64,000 nucleotides of DNA from Flavobacteriales bacterium (GTDB taxonomy: Bacteria; Bacteroidota; Bacteroidia; Flavobacteriales_D; Parvicellaceae), in the NCBI GenBank assembly GCA_029251405.1, contig JAQXDK010000009.1, positions 16,168 through 80,167 of the forward strand, in the 5' to 3' direction. Both the position numbers and the translations under genes were made by a program. The notes beneath the pieces were generated by a model that was not told where the DNA came from, made no database searches, and saw nothing but the letters and a program-made list of their open reading frames with translations. Shown here in pieces: positions 42,093 to 52,336 of this stretch. How positions within the stretch are numbered: the first letter of the stretch is position 1; each line of letters begins with the position of its first letter.

Positions 42093-43150
42093 TGTTCTGT
42101 TCCGCTAATAATTTCTACTTCTTGTCCTGACAAAACAGTACTTTTTCCATCATCAACCACTAGAGTTCCTCTTTCTATTTGAGTCATGATTTCTACCTCT
42201 GATTGGTCTCTTCTCCCTAATTCAATTGGTTTTAAGTTCACCATATTGTTTTTATCCAATACTTTTAGATACGTTTCTCCTTTAGCATTTTTCAATATGA
42301 GTCTCGACGGTAAGCAAACTGCGCTGTCTCTAGAGTAATGGTTGATACTCATTTCTGCCATAAGATTGGGGATAAGAATATCATTTTTAGGCAACCTGGA
42401 TTCTATTTTTAACGTTCTATTAATGGGGTTAATTATTTTTCCCACTCTACTTAGGTTAAGCCCTTCTATTCTTAAATCAAGCGCGGGAAAATAAACACTT
42501 AACGGGTCGCCCTTTTTGACTTCTGATAAGAGGTTTTCAGAGATGTCGGCAACCAAATAGAGGTTATCTGTATTTACCAGCTGACAAATGTTATTCATTG
42601 GGCTAATTGATTCTCCTAGTTTTATAGAAACCTCTTCTACGTAACCATTAAACGGTGCAAATATTTTAGCCTTTGCTACCTGTGTTAAAAGTGTATTTTT
42701 AGCTTTAATGCTTCTATTTAAGCTGTTTTCAATCTCTTTAACTTGTATTTCTGTACTTACTCCGTCCTTAAACATAGCTTGTTGCTTTTTAAAAAGGTAT
42801 TCGGCAAAAGATATTTGCTCATTCAATTCTATAATTTGAGCATTCAATAGATCCGTAGAAAGGGTTATTATTGGATCGCCTTTGGATATATAATTTCCTT
42901 CAGAAACATGGATGGTTTTAACTACGCCATTAATTTCTGGTTTCACAAACGCAATTTCTTTACTTACAACACTTCCCTGTGTGTGGAAATAATCTTTAAA
43001 TAATTTATTTTCTACTTTAAAAACTGAAACCAATGGTTTAGTAGATCTTTCTACCAACTCATCAGTGTTATCAACGTTCGTTTCGCTTTCTACTTCGTTG
43101 CTCTGACAAGAAGTTGTAGCTATCAGAAAAATCCAGATTAATTTTTTCAT
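42089..43150 (-). CDS. Efflux RND periplasmic adaptor subunit (lipoprotein)
   Basis: Membrane fusion protein of 353 residues joining the RND pump and the TolC channel. Lipoprotein signal MKKLIWIFLIATTS then Cys15; a lipoyl/barrel-sandwich half (GVVKTIHVSEGNYISKGDPI), a helical hairpin (about 105-150), the second lipoyl half (AKIFAPFNGYVEEVSIKLGESIS) and the beta-barrel and membrane-proximal domains. It overlaps the pump gene and the TolC gene by 4 bases each. Confidence 0.95.
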   Translation of the reverse strand: MKKLIWIFLIATTSCQSNEVESETNVDNTDELVERSTKPLVSVFKVENKLFKDYFHTQGSVVSKEIAFVKPEINGVVKTIHVSEGNYISKGDPIITLSTDLLNAQIIELNEQISFAEYLFKKQQAMFKDGVSTEIQVKEIENSLNRSIKAKNTLLTQVAKAKIFAPFNGYVEEVSIKLGESISPMNNICQLVNTDNLYLVADISENLLSEVKKGDPLSVYFPALDLRIEGLNLSRVGKIINPINRTLKIESRLPKNDILIPNLMAEMSINHYSRDSAVCLPSRLILKNAKGETYLKVLDKNNMVNLKPIELGRRDQSEVEIMTQIERGTLVVDDGKSTVLSGQEVEIISGTEQ

Positions 43151-44472
43151 AGTTTTAAAGTGTTAGTGTGAATACTTAATTGTACTTCTGCTTTATAAAG
43201 TTCATACTGCTTTTGTAGCAACTCCTGTTTGGATTGCAGCAGCTGCATTTTACGCTGAGAAAGTGTTAAAGAATTAGAGGCTCCGTAATTTAATTTTTTT
43301 TCTTCATTGGAATAAACGCTGTCAAATAACTTCACTTTTGTTTCTTGACTGCTTAAACTTAAGAGTGCATTATTGTAGTTACTTTTCAGCATCTCATACA
43401 AGGATTTAATTTGATTTTCAATATCTATTAATTCATTCTTTGCTTTCTTTAGTGCCAATTCTTTTTGCTTATTCTTAGCTCTTCCCTCCCCACTATTATA
43501 AATTGGTATGGTAACATTTATTCCCCAAAGCGTTGCTGGAAACCAGTCTTTTGAAGAATCAAAAAAATTGAATGAATTTCTCATGGCTGTGTGCTGCTGA
43601 TTAAAAAATCCCGAAAATGAAGGATACCCTTCACTTTTAGAAGCTTTCAATCCAAGGTCGTTTAAAATAACATTTTGATTTCCCATTTGAACAGCTAAGT
43701 TATTAGCGGGGTTTAAATTTGCATTATCTAAAATTGCTGTAGACGACTTTTCAAAGTTTTTAACCAAAGTAATATTACTATCTAGTGGGTATCCAATTTC
43801 TGATTTTAAAGTTAAAAGAGCGATCTTTTCGTTAGATTCTAAGAACTTGATGGAGTTTTTAAGCTCTAACTCCATAATTATAATGTCATTAATAGAAGAT
43901 GACTCGACTACACCAGCATCTATAAGGCTATTCGTTTTAGCCTTCAATGCGCCAACTTCTTTTATATTTTGTTTTAGTAAATCTTTTTGTTTTTGAATTA
44001 AAATTATTTGCCCAAGTTTTAATTTTAACTCTTCTAGTAAAGTTTCATTTTTTTGAAGATTGGACAATCTAGCTAGCTCACTGTAATTTCGAGCAGCTTT
44101 AATAGCGTATATATAGTTGAAACTAAATATTAACTGGCTGACCCTAAGGTTGTAATTCGCATTGAAAGGTGTGCCAAAAGACAGGCCTATTAATTCTTCT
44201 GATGCTAAATTTGGATTTAATGCGTTTGCAGGAACAACAGTAGTTGGAACATTGATGAAATTCTGAAAACTTAATTCTCCATTTATTTTAGGCAATCCTG
44301 AGGATCTAATTTCTTTAATTTTTTCTTCAGAAACAACAACATCTAAACTTGAGTTTTGAAGCTTGGGGCTGTGTTCTTGAGCATACTTAAACAACATCTC
44401 TCCTGTAAATTCCTGAGCGTTTGATAATACAGAAAAAACTGAAAGAAATAATACTGCAATAATTTTATTCAT
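43147..44472 (-). CDS. TolC family outer-membrane efflux protein
   Basis: Outer-membrane channel of 441 residues: signal peptide (1-19), two OEP repeats with long helices (GEMLFKYAQEHSPKLQNSSLDV; AKNKQKELALKKAKNELIDIENQIKS) and strand segments such as LRVSQLIFSFNYIYAIKAA and WGINVTIPIYNSGEG. Part of the efflux operon with 4-base overlaps on both sides. Confidence 0.95.
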   Translation of the reverse strand: MNKIIAVLFLSVFSVLSNAQEFTGEMLFKYAQEHSPKLQNSSLDVVVSEEKIKEIRSSGLPKINGELSFQNFINVPTTVVPANALNPNLASEELIGLSFGTPFNANYNLRVSQLIFSFNYIYAIKAARNYSELARLSNLQKNETLLEELKLKLGQIILIQKQKDLLKQNIKEVGALKAKTNSLIDAGVVESSSINDIIIMELELKNSIKFLESNEKIALLTLKSEIGYPLDSNITLVKNFEKSSTAILDNANLNPANNLAVQMGNQNVILNDLGLKASKSEGYPSFSGFFNQQHTAMRNSFNFFDSSKDWFPATLWGINVTIPIYNSGEGRAKNKQKELALKKAKNELIDIENQIKSLYEMLKSNYNNALLSLSSQETKVKLFDSVYSNEEKKLNYGASNSLTLSQRKMQLLQSKQELLQKQYELYKAEVQLSIHTNTLKL

Positions 44473-45080
44473 TTAATTAAATTTTTTTGAAGATTTAAAT
44501 AATAGGATCTTCCTTGGTCTGTAACTATACCGAGTATGTAGTGATTCATCATCTGCTGAAAAACTTCTGTAAATGTTGCTTCACCAGCTTTAAAGACAAC
44601 TCCATTGAAAATCATGTCTATTCTTTCTGAAAATATTCTAGCTAATAATTCTGGGTTGATGTCTTTTCTGTAAGAACCATTGTCCATTCCTTTTTTTAAA
44701 TTATTAAGTGACACTTCATAACTTAACTGTTTGTTTTTTTTGTCAAAGATTTTCCAAGAGTTTGGATAATATTTTTTTAAGTCGTGTTGAGTAGAAGGGT
44801 GAATGGTTTTAATTTTATTAATGGCCACCTTATTTAATTTAAAAATCTCGTCAATTGGGTGGAGATTATCCTTAACAACATTAGAAATTTCCAATTCGTG
44901 CTTCGTCATATCAGCAGAAACAACCTTGTAAACTAATTCTTTTCTATTTTTAAAGTGTTGATATAGTGTTTTCTTTGAACAACCTAAACGTTTAGAAATA
45001 TCATCCATCGTGATGCTTTTTATTCCACATTCCTGAAACAAAAGCTGTATTCTATCACATAATTCTGTTATTTTTGACAA
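44469..45080 (-). CDS. TetR/AcrR family regulator of the efflux operon
   Basis: Repressor-type regulator of 203 residues. Helix-turn-helix at about 19-46: IKSITMDDISKRLGCSKKTLYQHFKNRKELV; the C-terminal part is the variable ligand pocket. Start TTG at 45080. It is the first gene of the TetR-TolC-adaptor-pump operon (each junction a 4-base overlap), so it very likely controls its own operon. An inverted repeat 25 bases upstream is the candidate operator. Confidence 0.93.
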   Translation of the reverse strand: MSKITELCDRIQLLFQECGIKSITMDDISKRLGCSKKTLYQHFKNRKELVYKVVSADMTKHELEISNVVKDNLHPIDEIFKLNKVAINKIKTIHPSTQHDLKKYYPNSWKIFDKKNKQLSYEVSLNNLKKGMDNGSYRKDINPELLARIFSERIDMIFNGVVFKAGEATFTEVFQQMMNHYILGIVTDQGRSYYLNLQKNLIK

Positions 45081-45098
45081 GATTTAAATTTTGAACGC

Positions 45099-45136
45099 GA
45101 AACTATGGAAACTAATTTAATTTTAAAAGTTTCCAT
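45099..45136. promoter_or_regulatory. Candidate TetR operator, inverted and direct repeats
   Basis: ATGGAAACT (45105-45113) and AGTTTCCAT (45128-45136) are perfect 9-base inverted arms with a 14-base spacer. A third, direct copy GAAACTA at 45099-45105 repeats at 45108-45114. The site lies 25 bases upstream of the tetR start and 19 bases upstream of the asnS start, in the divergent gap. TetR proteins usually bind such palindromes. Confidence 0.6.
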
Positions 45137-45154
45137 TGCTATTTAACAAAAATT

Positions 45155-46570
45155 ATGAACAAGAGAATAATTGACATACTTAAGCTGGAAGCACCTGCTG
45201 AAATAGAAGTTAGCGGATGGATAAGGTCTTTTAGAGGCAACCGATTTATTGCTTTAAACGACGGGTCTTGCATGTCAAGCTTACAAATTGTAATCGATTC
45301 CAATAGTTTTTCTAAAAATATACTTGACGAGCTAAATAATGGGGCTTCTATAAATGTTAAAGGTGCTTTGGTGGACTCGCTTGGTAGCGGACAAAAAGTA
45401 GAGCTTCAAGGAGAGGAAATTAAAATTTTAGGAGTAAGTAATCAAGAAGATTTACAAAAAACAATTTTACAACCAAAAAAACATTCTTTAGAGAAGCTAA
45501 GAGAGCAGGGGCATTTAAGGATGAGAACCAACTTGTTTGGTGCAGTTTTTAGAATTCGCCATCACATGGCTTTTGCTATACATAAATACTTTAACGATAA
45601 AGGTTATTTTTATATTCACACACCTGTTATCACTGGAACCGACGCCGAAGGTGCGGGAGAAACATTTCGAGTTACCACCCTCCCGATTGGTAAAGAAAAT
45701 ATTGACCTTAAAAAAGATTTTTTTGGAAAACCTACTCACTTAACCGTTTCCGGTCAGTTAGAAGCTGAATTGGCTGCATTAGCATTAGGAAAAGTTTACA
45801 CTTTTGGACCTACATTTAGAGCAGAGAACTCCAATACCACTCGTCATCTTGCAGAATTTTGGATGATAGAACCAGAAACAGCATTCGCGGACATCAACCA
45901 AAACATAAACTTAGGAGAAGACTTCTTGAAATATTTGATTAATTATGGTTTAGAGCATTGTCAAGAAGATCTGCATTTTTTGAGTGATAGAGGTGTTAAA
46001 GAAGAATCACAACTTCCTAAAGACAAAAGAAATGAACTATCACTAATGGAAAGAATGCAGATGGTGATTAGTAACGATTTTGAAAGAATAACTTACACCA
46101 AAGCTGTAGAGATATTATTAAAGTCTAAACCTCATAAAAAAAAGCAATTTAAATACCCTGTATCTTGGGGTGTTGATTTGCAAAGTGAACATGAAAAATT
46201 CTTAGTCGAAAAACACTTCAAAAAACCGGTAGTTATTGTGGATTACCCCAAAGAAATAAAAGCATTTTATATGAGAGAAAACTCTGATGGTAAAACTGTT
46301 GCTGCTATGGATATTTTATTTCCTGGTATTGGTGAAATTGTTGGTGGTTCTCAACGAGAGGAGAGACACGATGTTTTAGAAAAAAAATGTGAGGAGTTTA
46401 ATATTCCTAAAGAAGCAATATGGTGGTATTTAGAAACTAGAAAATTTGGTACCGTTCCTCACGCTGGGTTTGGGCTTGGTTTTGAAAGGTTAATGATGTT
46501 CGTAACAGGTATGACCAACATTAGAGATGTTATTCCTTTCCCTAGAACACCCAATAATGCTGAATTCTAA
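45155..46570 (+). CDS. asnS: Asparaginyl-tRNA synthetase
   Basis: Class IIb synthetase of 471 residues, charging tRNA-Asn. N-terminal OB domain (about 15-105: [23 protein letters not shown]) and class II core with [24 protein letters not shown] (motif 2) and [29 protein letters not shown] (motif 3 and the usual C-terminus). The start ATG 45155 follows directly on the divergent region with the TetR-type repeat. Confidence 0.98.
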   Translation: MNKRIIDILKLEAPAEIEVSGWIRSFRGNRFIALNDGSCMSSLQIVIDSNSFSKNILDELNNGASINVKGALVDSLGSGQKVELQGEEIKILGVSNQEDLQKTILQPKKHSLEKLREQGHLRMRTNLFGAVFRIRHHMAFAIHKYFNDKGYFYIHTPVITGTDAEGAGETFRVTTLPIGKENIDLKKDFFGKPTHLTVSGQLEAELAALALGKVYTFGPTFRAENSNTTRHLAEFWMIEPETAFADINQNINLGEDFLKYLINYGLEHCQEDLHFLSDRGVKEESQLPKDKRNELSLMERMQMVISNDFERITYTKAVEILLKSKPHKKKQFKYPVSWGVDLQSEHEKFLVEKHFKKPVVIVDYPKEIKAFYMRENSDGKTVAAMDILFPGIGEIVGGSQREERHDVLEKKCEEFNIPKEAIWWYLETRKFGTVPHAGFGLGFERLMMFVTGMTNIRDVIPFPRTPNNAEF

Positions 46571-46640
46571 TTGCTTTTTCTTTAGTGTTTTATTTATCTA
46601 AAGTAATACTCGTTTAATATATTCCTATTTTTATGAATTA

Positions 46641-48077
46641 ATGGCACTCAAGCAATCTTTACAACAGCGGCTTTTACAAAAGCTATCTCCTCAGCAAATT
46701 CAGCTAATGAAAATGTTGCAGTTGCCTACCGTGGAATTGGAGAAAAGAATAAAGGAAGAGTTAGAAATAAATCCCGCACTTGACGAAGGAGAAGAGCAAA
46801 CCAGTGCAACAAATACAGATTTAGAAGAAAATACAGAAAATAAAAGAGATGAGTTTAATTTCGACGACTACACTAATGATGAAACTCCATACTATAAAAC
46901 TCAGTCTAACAACTACAGTAAAGAACTCGAAGAGCAACAAAAACCACTCTCGTTTGGAGATTCTCTTTCCGAAAGACTAACAAAACAAATTCGACTAAAA
47001 ATAAAGGATGACGATACTAAAAAAATAGCAGAACATATTATTGGGAACCTTGACGAATCTGGATATTTAAGAAGAGAACTTTTTAATATTGTAGATGATT
47101 TAGCATTTTCACAAAATATTTTCACAAGTGAAGAGAACTTGGAAAAAATTTTAATAGAAGTGCAGGACCTTGACCCAGCGGGCGTAGGAGCAAGAAATTT
47201 AAATGAGTGTCTTTTAATTCAGCTACGTAAAAAGAAAAAAACAATTTCTATTAAAACTGCTGAAGCCATTTTAGAAAACTGTTTTGATGAATTTACTAAA
47301 AAACATTATGCTAAAATTTCTAAAAAATTAGACATTGATAACATTGCAATAAAAGAAGCAATTGCAGAAATTGTCAAATTAAATCCAAAACCTGGAAATT
47401 CTTTAATCGATACTCAAATCTCTATTCAACAAATTACTCCGGACTTCACACTAGTTGAAAACGACGGAAACATAACAGTTGAATTAAATCATAGAAATGC
47501 TCCTCAATTGAAAGTAAGTAGCGATTACCTTGAAATGATAAAAGGGTTTCAAGAAAGTGATAAAAAAGAAAGAGCAAAAGATGCTATTTTATTTATTAAA
47601 CAAAAAGTGGATTCAGCTAAATGGTTTATAGAGGCTATTAAACAAAGACAAAATACACTTTTAAAAACCATGGAGGCCATTATTAGTTTTCAAAAAGAAT
47701 TTTTTTTATCAGGCGACGAAAAAAAATTGAAACCAATGATTTTGAAAGACATTGCCGCTATTGTTGAAATGGACATTTCTACTATTTCAAGAGTTGCAAA
47801 TTCCAAACACGTCTCTACCCCTTATGGTATTTTTTCGCTTAAGTATTTCTTTAGCGAATCTCTTTTGACTGAGTCAGGTGAAGAGGTTTCGACAAGAGAA
47901 GTGAAGACTATATTAAATGAGGCCATTGATAAAGAAGATAAAACCAAGCCGTTAACAGACGAAAAACTTGCTGAATTATTGAAGAAGAAAGGTTATTTAA
48001 TCGCACGTAGAACCGTTGCCAAATATCGTGAGCAACTTCATATTCCTGTGGCTAGGCTAAGAAAACAATTACTTTAA
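46641..48077 (+). CDS. rpoN: RNA polymerase sigma-54 factor
   Basis: Sigma-54 of 478 residues. Region I is Gln/Leu-rich (LKQSLQQRLLQKLSPQQIQLMKMLQLPTVEL), region II acidic (50-95), core-binding region at about 100-280, and the RpoN box ARRTVAKYREQL near the C-terminus binds the -24 element. It requires AAA+ activators; none is encoded here. It follows asnS by 70 bases and its stop abuts the next start. Confidence 0.97.
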   Translation: MALKQSLQQRLLQKLSPQQIQLMKMLQLPTVELEKRIKEELEINPALDEGEEQTSATNTDLEENTENKRDEFNFDDYTNDETPYYKTQSNNYSKELEEQQKPLSFGDSLSERLTKQIRLKIKDDDTKKIAEHIIGNLDESGYLRRELFNIVDDLAFSQNIFTSEENLEKILIEVQDLDPAGVGARNLNECLLIQLRKKKKTISIKTAEAILENCFDEFTKKHYAKISKKLDIDNIAIKEAIAEIVKLNPKPGNSLIDTQISIQQITPDFTLVENDGNITVELNHRNAPQLKVSSDYLEMIKGFQESDKKERAKDAILFIKQKVDSAKWFIEAIKQRQNTLLKTMEAIISFQKEFFLSGDEKKLKPMILKDIAAIVEMDISTISRVANSKHVSTPYGIFSLKYFFSESLLTESGEEVSTREVKTILNEAIDKEDKTKPLTDEKLAELLKKKGYLIARRTVAKYREQLHIPVARLRKQLL

Positions 48078-48736
48078 TGATTACAAAAATATCTCGGTTT
48101 ATTGCTGTTATTTTTCATCCTCTTTTCAATGTGCTTTACTCCTATTTAATTTATTTTAATATCAGCAGCTCTTACAATCAGATGTTGTTTTTGGCTGCGC
48201 CTAAAGTTTATTGGCCTCTTTTTTCTTTCTTGGTTCTTATGGCTGTTTTTTTTCCTCTTATCACTGTATTAATAATGTATAAAAACAAACTAATTACAAG
48301 TATTAATATGCCTTTAAGAAAGGAGAGAATTCCAGTATTAATACTCATGTTAATTTATTACTCTATGACTTATTATATTTTCAGATATTGGAACGCTACA
48401 CTATTAAATCTGCTGTCACCCTATTTGTCTTTTCTTTTTGGTGGGCTTTTGTTGCTTATAACATTATCAATCATCACCTTAAGATGGAAAATAAGCTTTC
48501 ATGCTGCATCTATCAGCGGTCTTTGTGGGGGAATGATTGCTGAAACACTAGTTTCTCAAGGAACTATAAACTTAAGTCAGGTTCTACTATTTAACACTTT
48601 ATTAATCCTGTTTATTGGGGTCGTCTCCTTCACTAGAATATTTTTAAAAGCACACAAAGTTTATGAAGTCGTTTCTGGAATAATAGTGGGTTTTACGTTA
48701 ATGTTTTATATCGTTTTAGAACAGATATTTTTCTAA
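48077..48736 (+). CDS. PAP2-like integral membrane protein
   Basis: A 219-residue multi-pass protein with about six membrane segments. The segment MPLRKERIPVL, the SFHAAS block (residues about 155-160) and TRIFLKAHKVYEVVSG resemble weakened forms of the three PAP2 phosphatase motifs (K-x6-RP, PSGH, SR-x5-H-x3-D). Key residues are only partly kept: the His of motif 2 and Arg and His of motif 3 are visible, but motif 1 is loose, so phosphatase activity is uncertain. Its start overlaps the last base of rpoN's stop; its 3' end overlaps galE by 4 bases. Confidence 0.6.
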   Translation: MITKISRFIAVIFHPLFNVLYSYLIYFNISSSYNQMLFLAAPKVYWPLFSFLVLMAVFFPLITVLIMYKNKLITSINMPLRKERIPVLILMLIYYSMTYYIFRYWNATLLNLLSPYLSFLFGGLLLLITLSIITLRWKISFHAASISGLCGGMIAETLVSQGTINLSQVLLFNTLLILFIGVVSFTRIFLKAHKVYEVVSGIIVGFTLMFYIVLEQIFF

Positions 48737-49734
48737 AAATTTTCCAAATTTTGTTCCCAAAACCAAGAATGTTCTAGACAATTCTCTAAAGAATATTTAG
48801 GCGACCAGGCTAATTCTTTCTTAATTAAATTATTATTTGCATAAATTTCGGGGATATCACCCGACCTCCTTGGTCCAAATTGAAAGTTTACCTTTAGGCT
48901 ATTCACTTTTTCAAAACTTTTTAAGACCTCTAAAACAGAAAACCCTTTTCCAACGCCAACATTGTATATTCTATTCGGTTTTGTTTGCTTTTTTAATGCC
49001 AAAACATGTGCTGTTGCTAAATCTACAACATGAATATAATCCCTAATACAAGTTCCATCAGGGGTTGAGTAGTCGTTTCCGTGTACAGTTAATGGCCCTC
49101 TTTTCCCAATGGCTGATTGGGTGATAAATGGAATAAGATTACTAGGCACCCCAATGGGTAGTTCACCTAATAATGCTGAAGGGTGAGCCCCAATCGGGTT
49201 AAAATACCTTAATATAGTTAAGCAGGCCTTGTTTTTATTTTTAAAATAGTCCACAAGAATCTGTTCCCCGACTTGTTTTGTGAATCCGTAAGGCGAAAAG
49301 GCTGGTTTAATATCACTTTCTTCACTTACAGGGGTGTGGTCGGGTGTTCCGTAGACTGTACATGAGGACGAAAAAACAAAAGATTTAATGTTGTATTCAT
49401 CGATAATCTCAACTAATTTAATAAGGTTTACAACATTATTTTTATAATATTTAATAGGGTTTAAAACGGATTCATTGACTGCTTTATCTGCTGCAAAATG
49501 TATGACCCCTAAAGGCTTTTCTTTTTCAATTATTTCTCTAAGTTTAGCAGTGTTGCCTAAATCTTCAGCATAACTAATAATTTTTTTTCCAGTTACAATC
49601 TCTATGTTTTTTAAAATAAAAGACTTTGAGTTTCTAAAATCATCAATAATAACAGGTTCGTATCCATTGTTAATAAGCTCCACAGCAGTGTGTGATCCAA
49701 TGAAGCCTGCTCCACCAGTTAGTAGAATTTTCAT
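48733..49734 (-). CDS. galE: UDP-glucose 4-epimerase
   Basis: Extended short-chain dehydrogenase of 333 residues interconverting UDP-glucose and UDP-galactose. NAD loop GGAGFIGSHTAVELI, catalytic SSSCTVYG and SPYGFTKQVGE (Tyr-x3-Lys), and the substrate region RYFNPIGAHPSALLGE with GTCIRDYIHV. A galE start (ATG 49734) and full length are clear. It feeds surface glycan precursors. Convergent with the PAP2-like gene (4-base overlap). Confidence 0.95.
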   Translation of the reverse strand: MKILLTGGAGFIGSHTAVELINNGYEPVIIDDFRNSKSFILKNIEIVTGKKIISYAEDLGNTAKLREIIEKEKPLGVIHFAADKAVNESVLNPIKYYKNNVVNLIKLVEIIDEYNIKSFVFSSSCTVYGTPDHTPVSEESDIKPAFSPYGFTKQVGEQILVDYFKNKNKACLTILRYFNPIGAHPSALLGELPIGVPSNLIPFITQSAIGKRGPLTVHGNDYSTPDGTCIRDYIHVVDLATAHVLALKKQTKPNRIYNVGVGKGFSVLEVLKSFEKVNSLKVNFQFGPRRSGDIPEIYANNNLIKKELAWSPKYSLENCLEHSWFWEQNLENF

Positions 49735-49780
49735 AGTTCTTTAAAATAAAATAATAATTCGTAAATCTATTTAATAAATT

Positions 49781-52195
49781 TTAGAAATCTATCCTGTAGT
49801 AAAAAATAGGCAAGAACCCTAATTGATAATTTTCAGTTATGTCCTTATCGTCAGCAATACCGTCATTATTTGGGGCATAAGAATAATTTAAAATATTTTT
49901 AGCTCCAGAAAGATTCACTAAATCTACTCCTATTTCATGGGTGACTTTTTCTTGATTGATTTTATATGTTGTCTTTATGTCAAATCTGAAATAATCTTTG
50001 AATTTATCTTCGTTAAAATTAGCATCTAAAAAAATCACTTCTCCTTGATCAGCTGATGCTGTGGGGTCTACTGTGCCTTTCCTTTTACCACCAGCGCCTG
50101 TAACTTTTAAACCCAGTCCAAGCACCTTGTTTTTACCAAACTCAAATTCTTTTCCCGCTAAAAAATTAGCTGCATAAATTCCGTTAAAACTGGTGTTTCT
50201 TTCAATGCGATCGCTTGCAGTATATTTTGAATTGTACAAACATCCTGTAAAGAGAGCGTGCCAGCTTTTATTAAAATAACGTTGAACTGTAAGCTCTAAA
50301 CCATAATTATATCCCGTTCCAGCATTTGTTAACGCATTGGGAAAAACTCTAGCAAATCCGCTTCCAGCATTTGTTAAAGAAAATGCTGAAGAAGTAATTT
50401 CAATTGGTATACCTGATAAATCCTGATAATAGGCCTCAGCTTTGAGGCCGAAATTTTGATTCAGATTTTGAGAATAACCCAAAACAATGTGCTTACTATA
50501 GGTTAGATCTAAGTTTTGATTGATGGGTTCGTTATTGTTTTCGGGAAGATAAAACCTTGTATAAAGAGGTTGTGTTTGGGAATGATATCCCAATCCAAAA
50601 GAAAGGGCGCTTTTATCATTAATATTCCATCTCATTCCAAATCGAGGCTCTATTGGTGAAATATTAGTTGATTTAGGTTGAGAATTATCTACTTCAAAAA
50701 TAGAAAGGTATAAACTTGTTAATCCAGCCGTTATTATAAAATCATCAGAAAATTTATGTTTCCAACTTATGTAAGGTTGAATTTGAAAGTAATTTCCATT
50801 TGATTGGAACCGTTTTCTATATGTTTGAAGAGATGCATTTGTGCTTACGCTGTCAATAAAATTAAAACTGGTTATGTCAGCAACCCAGCCCATTTTAAGC
50901 GAGTTTTTTTTATTCAGTTTTTTATTAAAAGAACTTGCGTTGGAATATCTTACTTTATTAAAATCATAAGCCATGTAAGGCGTCAGCGTGTAATCTAAAA
51001 AATCATTTGGATCATTTCTAGTGATCGTATCGTGATTTGACTTTTGGCCCTCTAAATTTATACAAGTTGTTGATTTTATAAATGCAGTTTCATTAAGAGG
51101 TTTTGTATAGGTTGCTCCACTTACTAACATCCTGGTTCCAAAACGTTGGTCTTTAGTGTTTTCCCCATAAAGATCTATTGCAGAACTGTCTGTTTGTTCG
51201 CTAATTAAAATGTTGATGTTACTGTTTCCACCCATTGCCCAAAGAGATAGATTTCCTCCATTTTTGAAAGGTAAATTTATTTTTGCAGCAAAATCTTGAT
51301 ACTTAGGTATAGCCGACGTGCCTAAATCAATCCCCAGCTTATTAAATATGGAGAGTGTAGCTCTTCTATACATTACTAAAAAAGAAGCAGCACTTTTTTT
51401 AGAAAGGGGGCCTTCCGCTAAAAATTCACCACCAAAAAGACCGACTTGTCCAGTAAATTCTGTTTTTTCATTATTTCCATTTCTAATTTTAAGATCAAAT
51501 ACCCCTGCGGTACTATTCCCGTATTCTGCTGGAAAAGCTCCAGAAAAGAAATCACTGTTTCCTAAAAATTTATTATTTAAAATACTTAGTGGTCCACCAG
51601 ATGATCCAGAAATTGCAAAATGATTTGGATTGGGTATGGTAACTCCTTCAACCCTGTAGATGACCCCAAGTGGAGAATTCCCTCTGACAACAATGTCGTT
51701 TCTGCTGTCATCTGCTCCTTGTACTCCTGCTAAATTTGAAGCCATTCTTGCAGGGTCCCCTCGACTTCCAGCATACCTTTCTGTTTCTTCTACTGAAAAT
51801 TGCTGAGCGCTTATAATGGCCATTTCATTATTTACCTCCCTATTTTCATTTGCAGAGATTTCAAATGCGTCAAGCATTTCAGTGGATTCTTCGATTGAAA
51901 TATTTAAAACAACTTCTTTACCAGAGTTAACAACAATTGTTTGAATTTGAGGCTTATATCCAATAAAAGTAAATCTAATTTGATGCCTTCCAAGTGGAAC
52001 TTCTTCAATTTTAAACCCACCATTTACATCCGTCGCTACACCGCTAGTAAAATCACCGTCTATAAATTGGACATTAACTCCTGGTAGAGGAAATTGAGAC
52101 TCTAAATCGACAACTTTTCCTTTAATCGTTTGCTGGGCAAATACTGATGTGAATTGTATAAGTATTACAAAAATATTTAGTAGTTTTTTTTTCAT
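49781..52195 (-). CDS. TonB-dependent receptor with carboxypeptidase-like domain
   Basis: Outer-membrane receptor of 804 residues from ATG 52195 (an ATG at 52276 is in frame but adds 27 odd residues before the signal peptide MKKKLLNIFVILIQFTSVFA). Domains: CarboxypepD_reg-like (about 22-105: TIKGKVVDLESQFPLPGVNV...GFKIEEVPLGRHQIRFTFIGY), plug (115-240: NSPLGVIYRVEGVTIPNPNHFAISGSSGG), then barrel. No SusD gene adjoins. Ligand unknown. The 47-base gap to galE and the 60-base gap to purQ contain no genes. Confidence 0.92.
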   Translation of the reverse strand: MKKKLLNIFVILIQFTSVFAQQTIKGKVVDLESQFPLPGVNVQFIDGDFTSGVATDVNGGFKIEEVPLGRHQIRFTFIGYKPQIQTIVVNSGKEVVLNISIEESTEMLDAFEISANENREVNNEMAIISAQQFSVEETERYAGSRGDPARMASNLAGVQGADDSRNDIVVRGNSPLGVIYRVEGVTIPNPNHFAISGSSGGPLSILNNKFLGNSDFFSGAFPAEYGNSTAGVFDLKIRNGNNEKTEFTGQVGLFGGEFLAEGPLSKKSAASFLVMYRRATLSIFNKLGIDLGTSAIPKYQDFAAKINLPFKNGGNLSLWAMGGNSNINILISEQTDSSAIDLYGENTKDQRFGTRMLVSGATYTKPLNETAFIKSTTCINLEGQKSNHDTITRNDPNDFLDYTLTPYMAYDFNKVRYSNASSFNKKLNKKNSLKMGWVADITSFNFIDSVSTNASLQTYRKRFQSNGNYFQIQPYISWKHKFSDDFIITAGLTSLYLSIFEVDNSQPKSTNISPIEPRFGMRWNINDKSALSFGLGYHSQTQPLYTRFYLPENNNEPINQNLDLTYSKHIVLGYSQNLNQNFGLKAEAYYQDLSGIPIEITSSAFSLTNAGSGFARVFPNALTNAGTGYNYGLELTVQRYFNKSWHALFTGCLYNSKYTASDRIERNTSFNGIYAANFLAGKEFEFGKNKVLGLGLKVTGAGGKRKGTVDPTASADQGEVIFLDANFNEDKFKDYFRFDIKTTYKINQEKVTHEIGVDLVNLSGAKNILNYSYAPNNDGIADDKDITENYQLGFLPIFYYRIDF

Positions 52196-52336
52196 TTTAA
52201 AAATAATTAAATGATAATATAAGAAAGCTGTAGCAATATTTAAAGTTAAATATCTTACAAAAGCACTTGTGAACACTTAGTTTTTAAGCTTTAAAAACCT
52301 GTTTTACAACGGCTTAACAATTAAAAAAAGTATTTA

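Noticed and set aside
52280..52298. Near-palindrome GTTTTTAA-GCT-TTAAAAAC between purQ and the receptor gene
   Set aside because: Short and AT-only, no T-run after it on the transcribed strand; no clear role.
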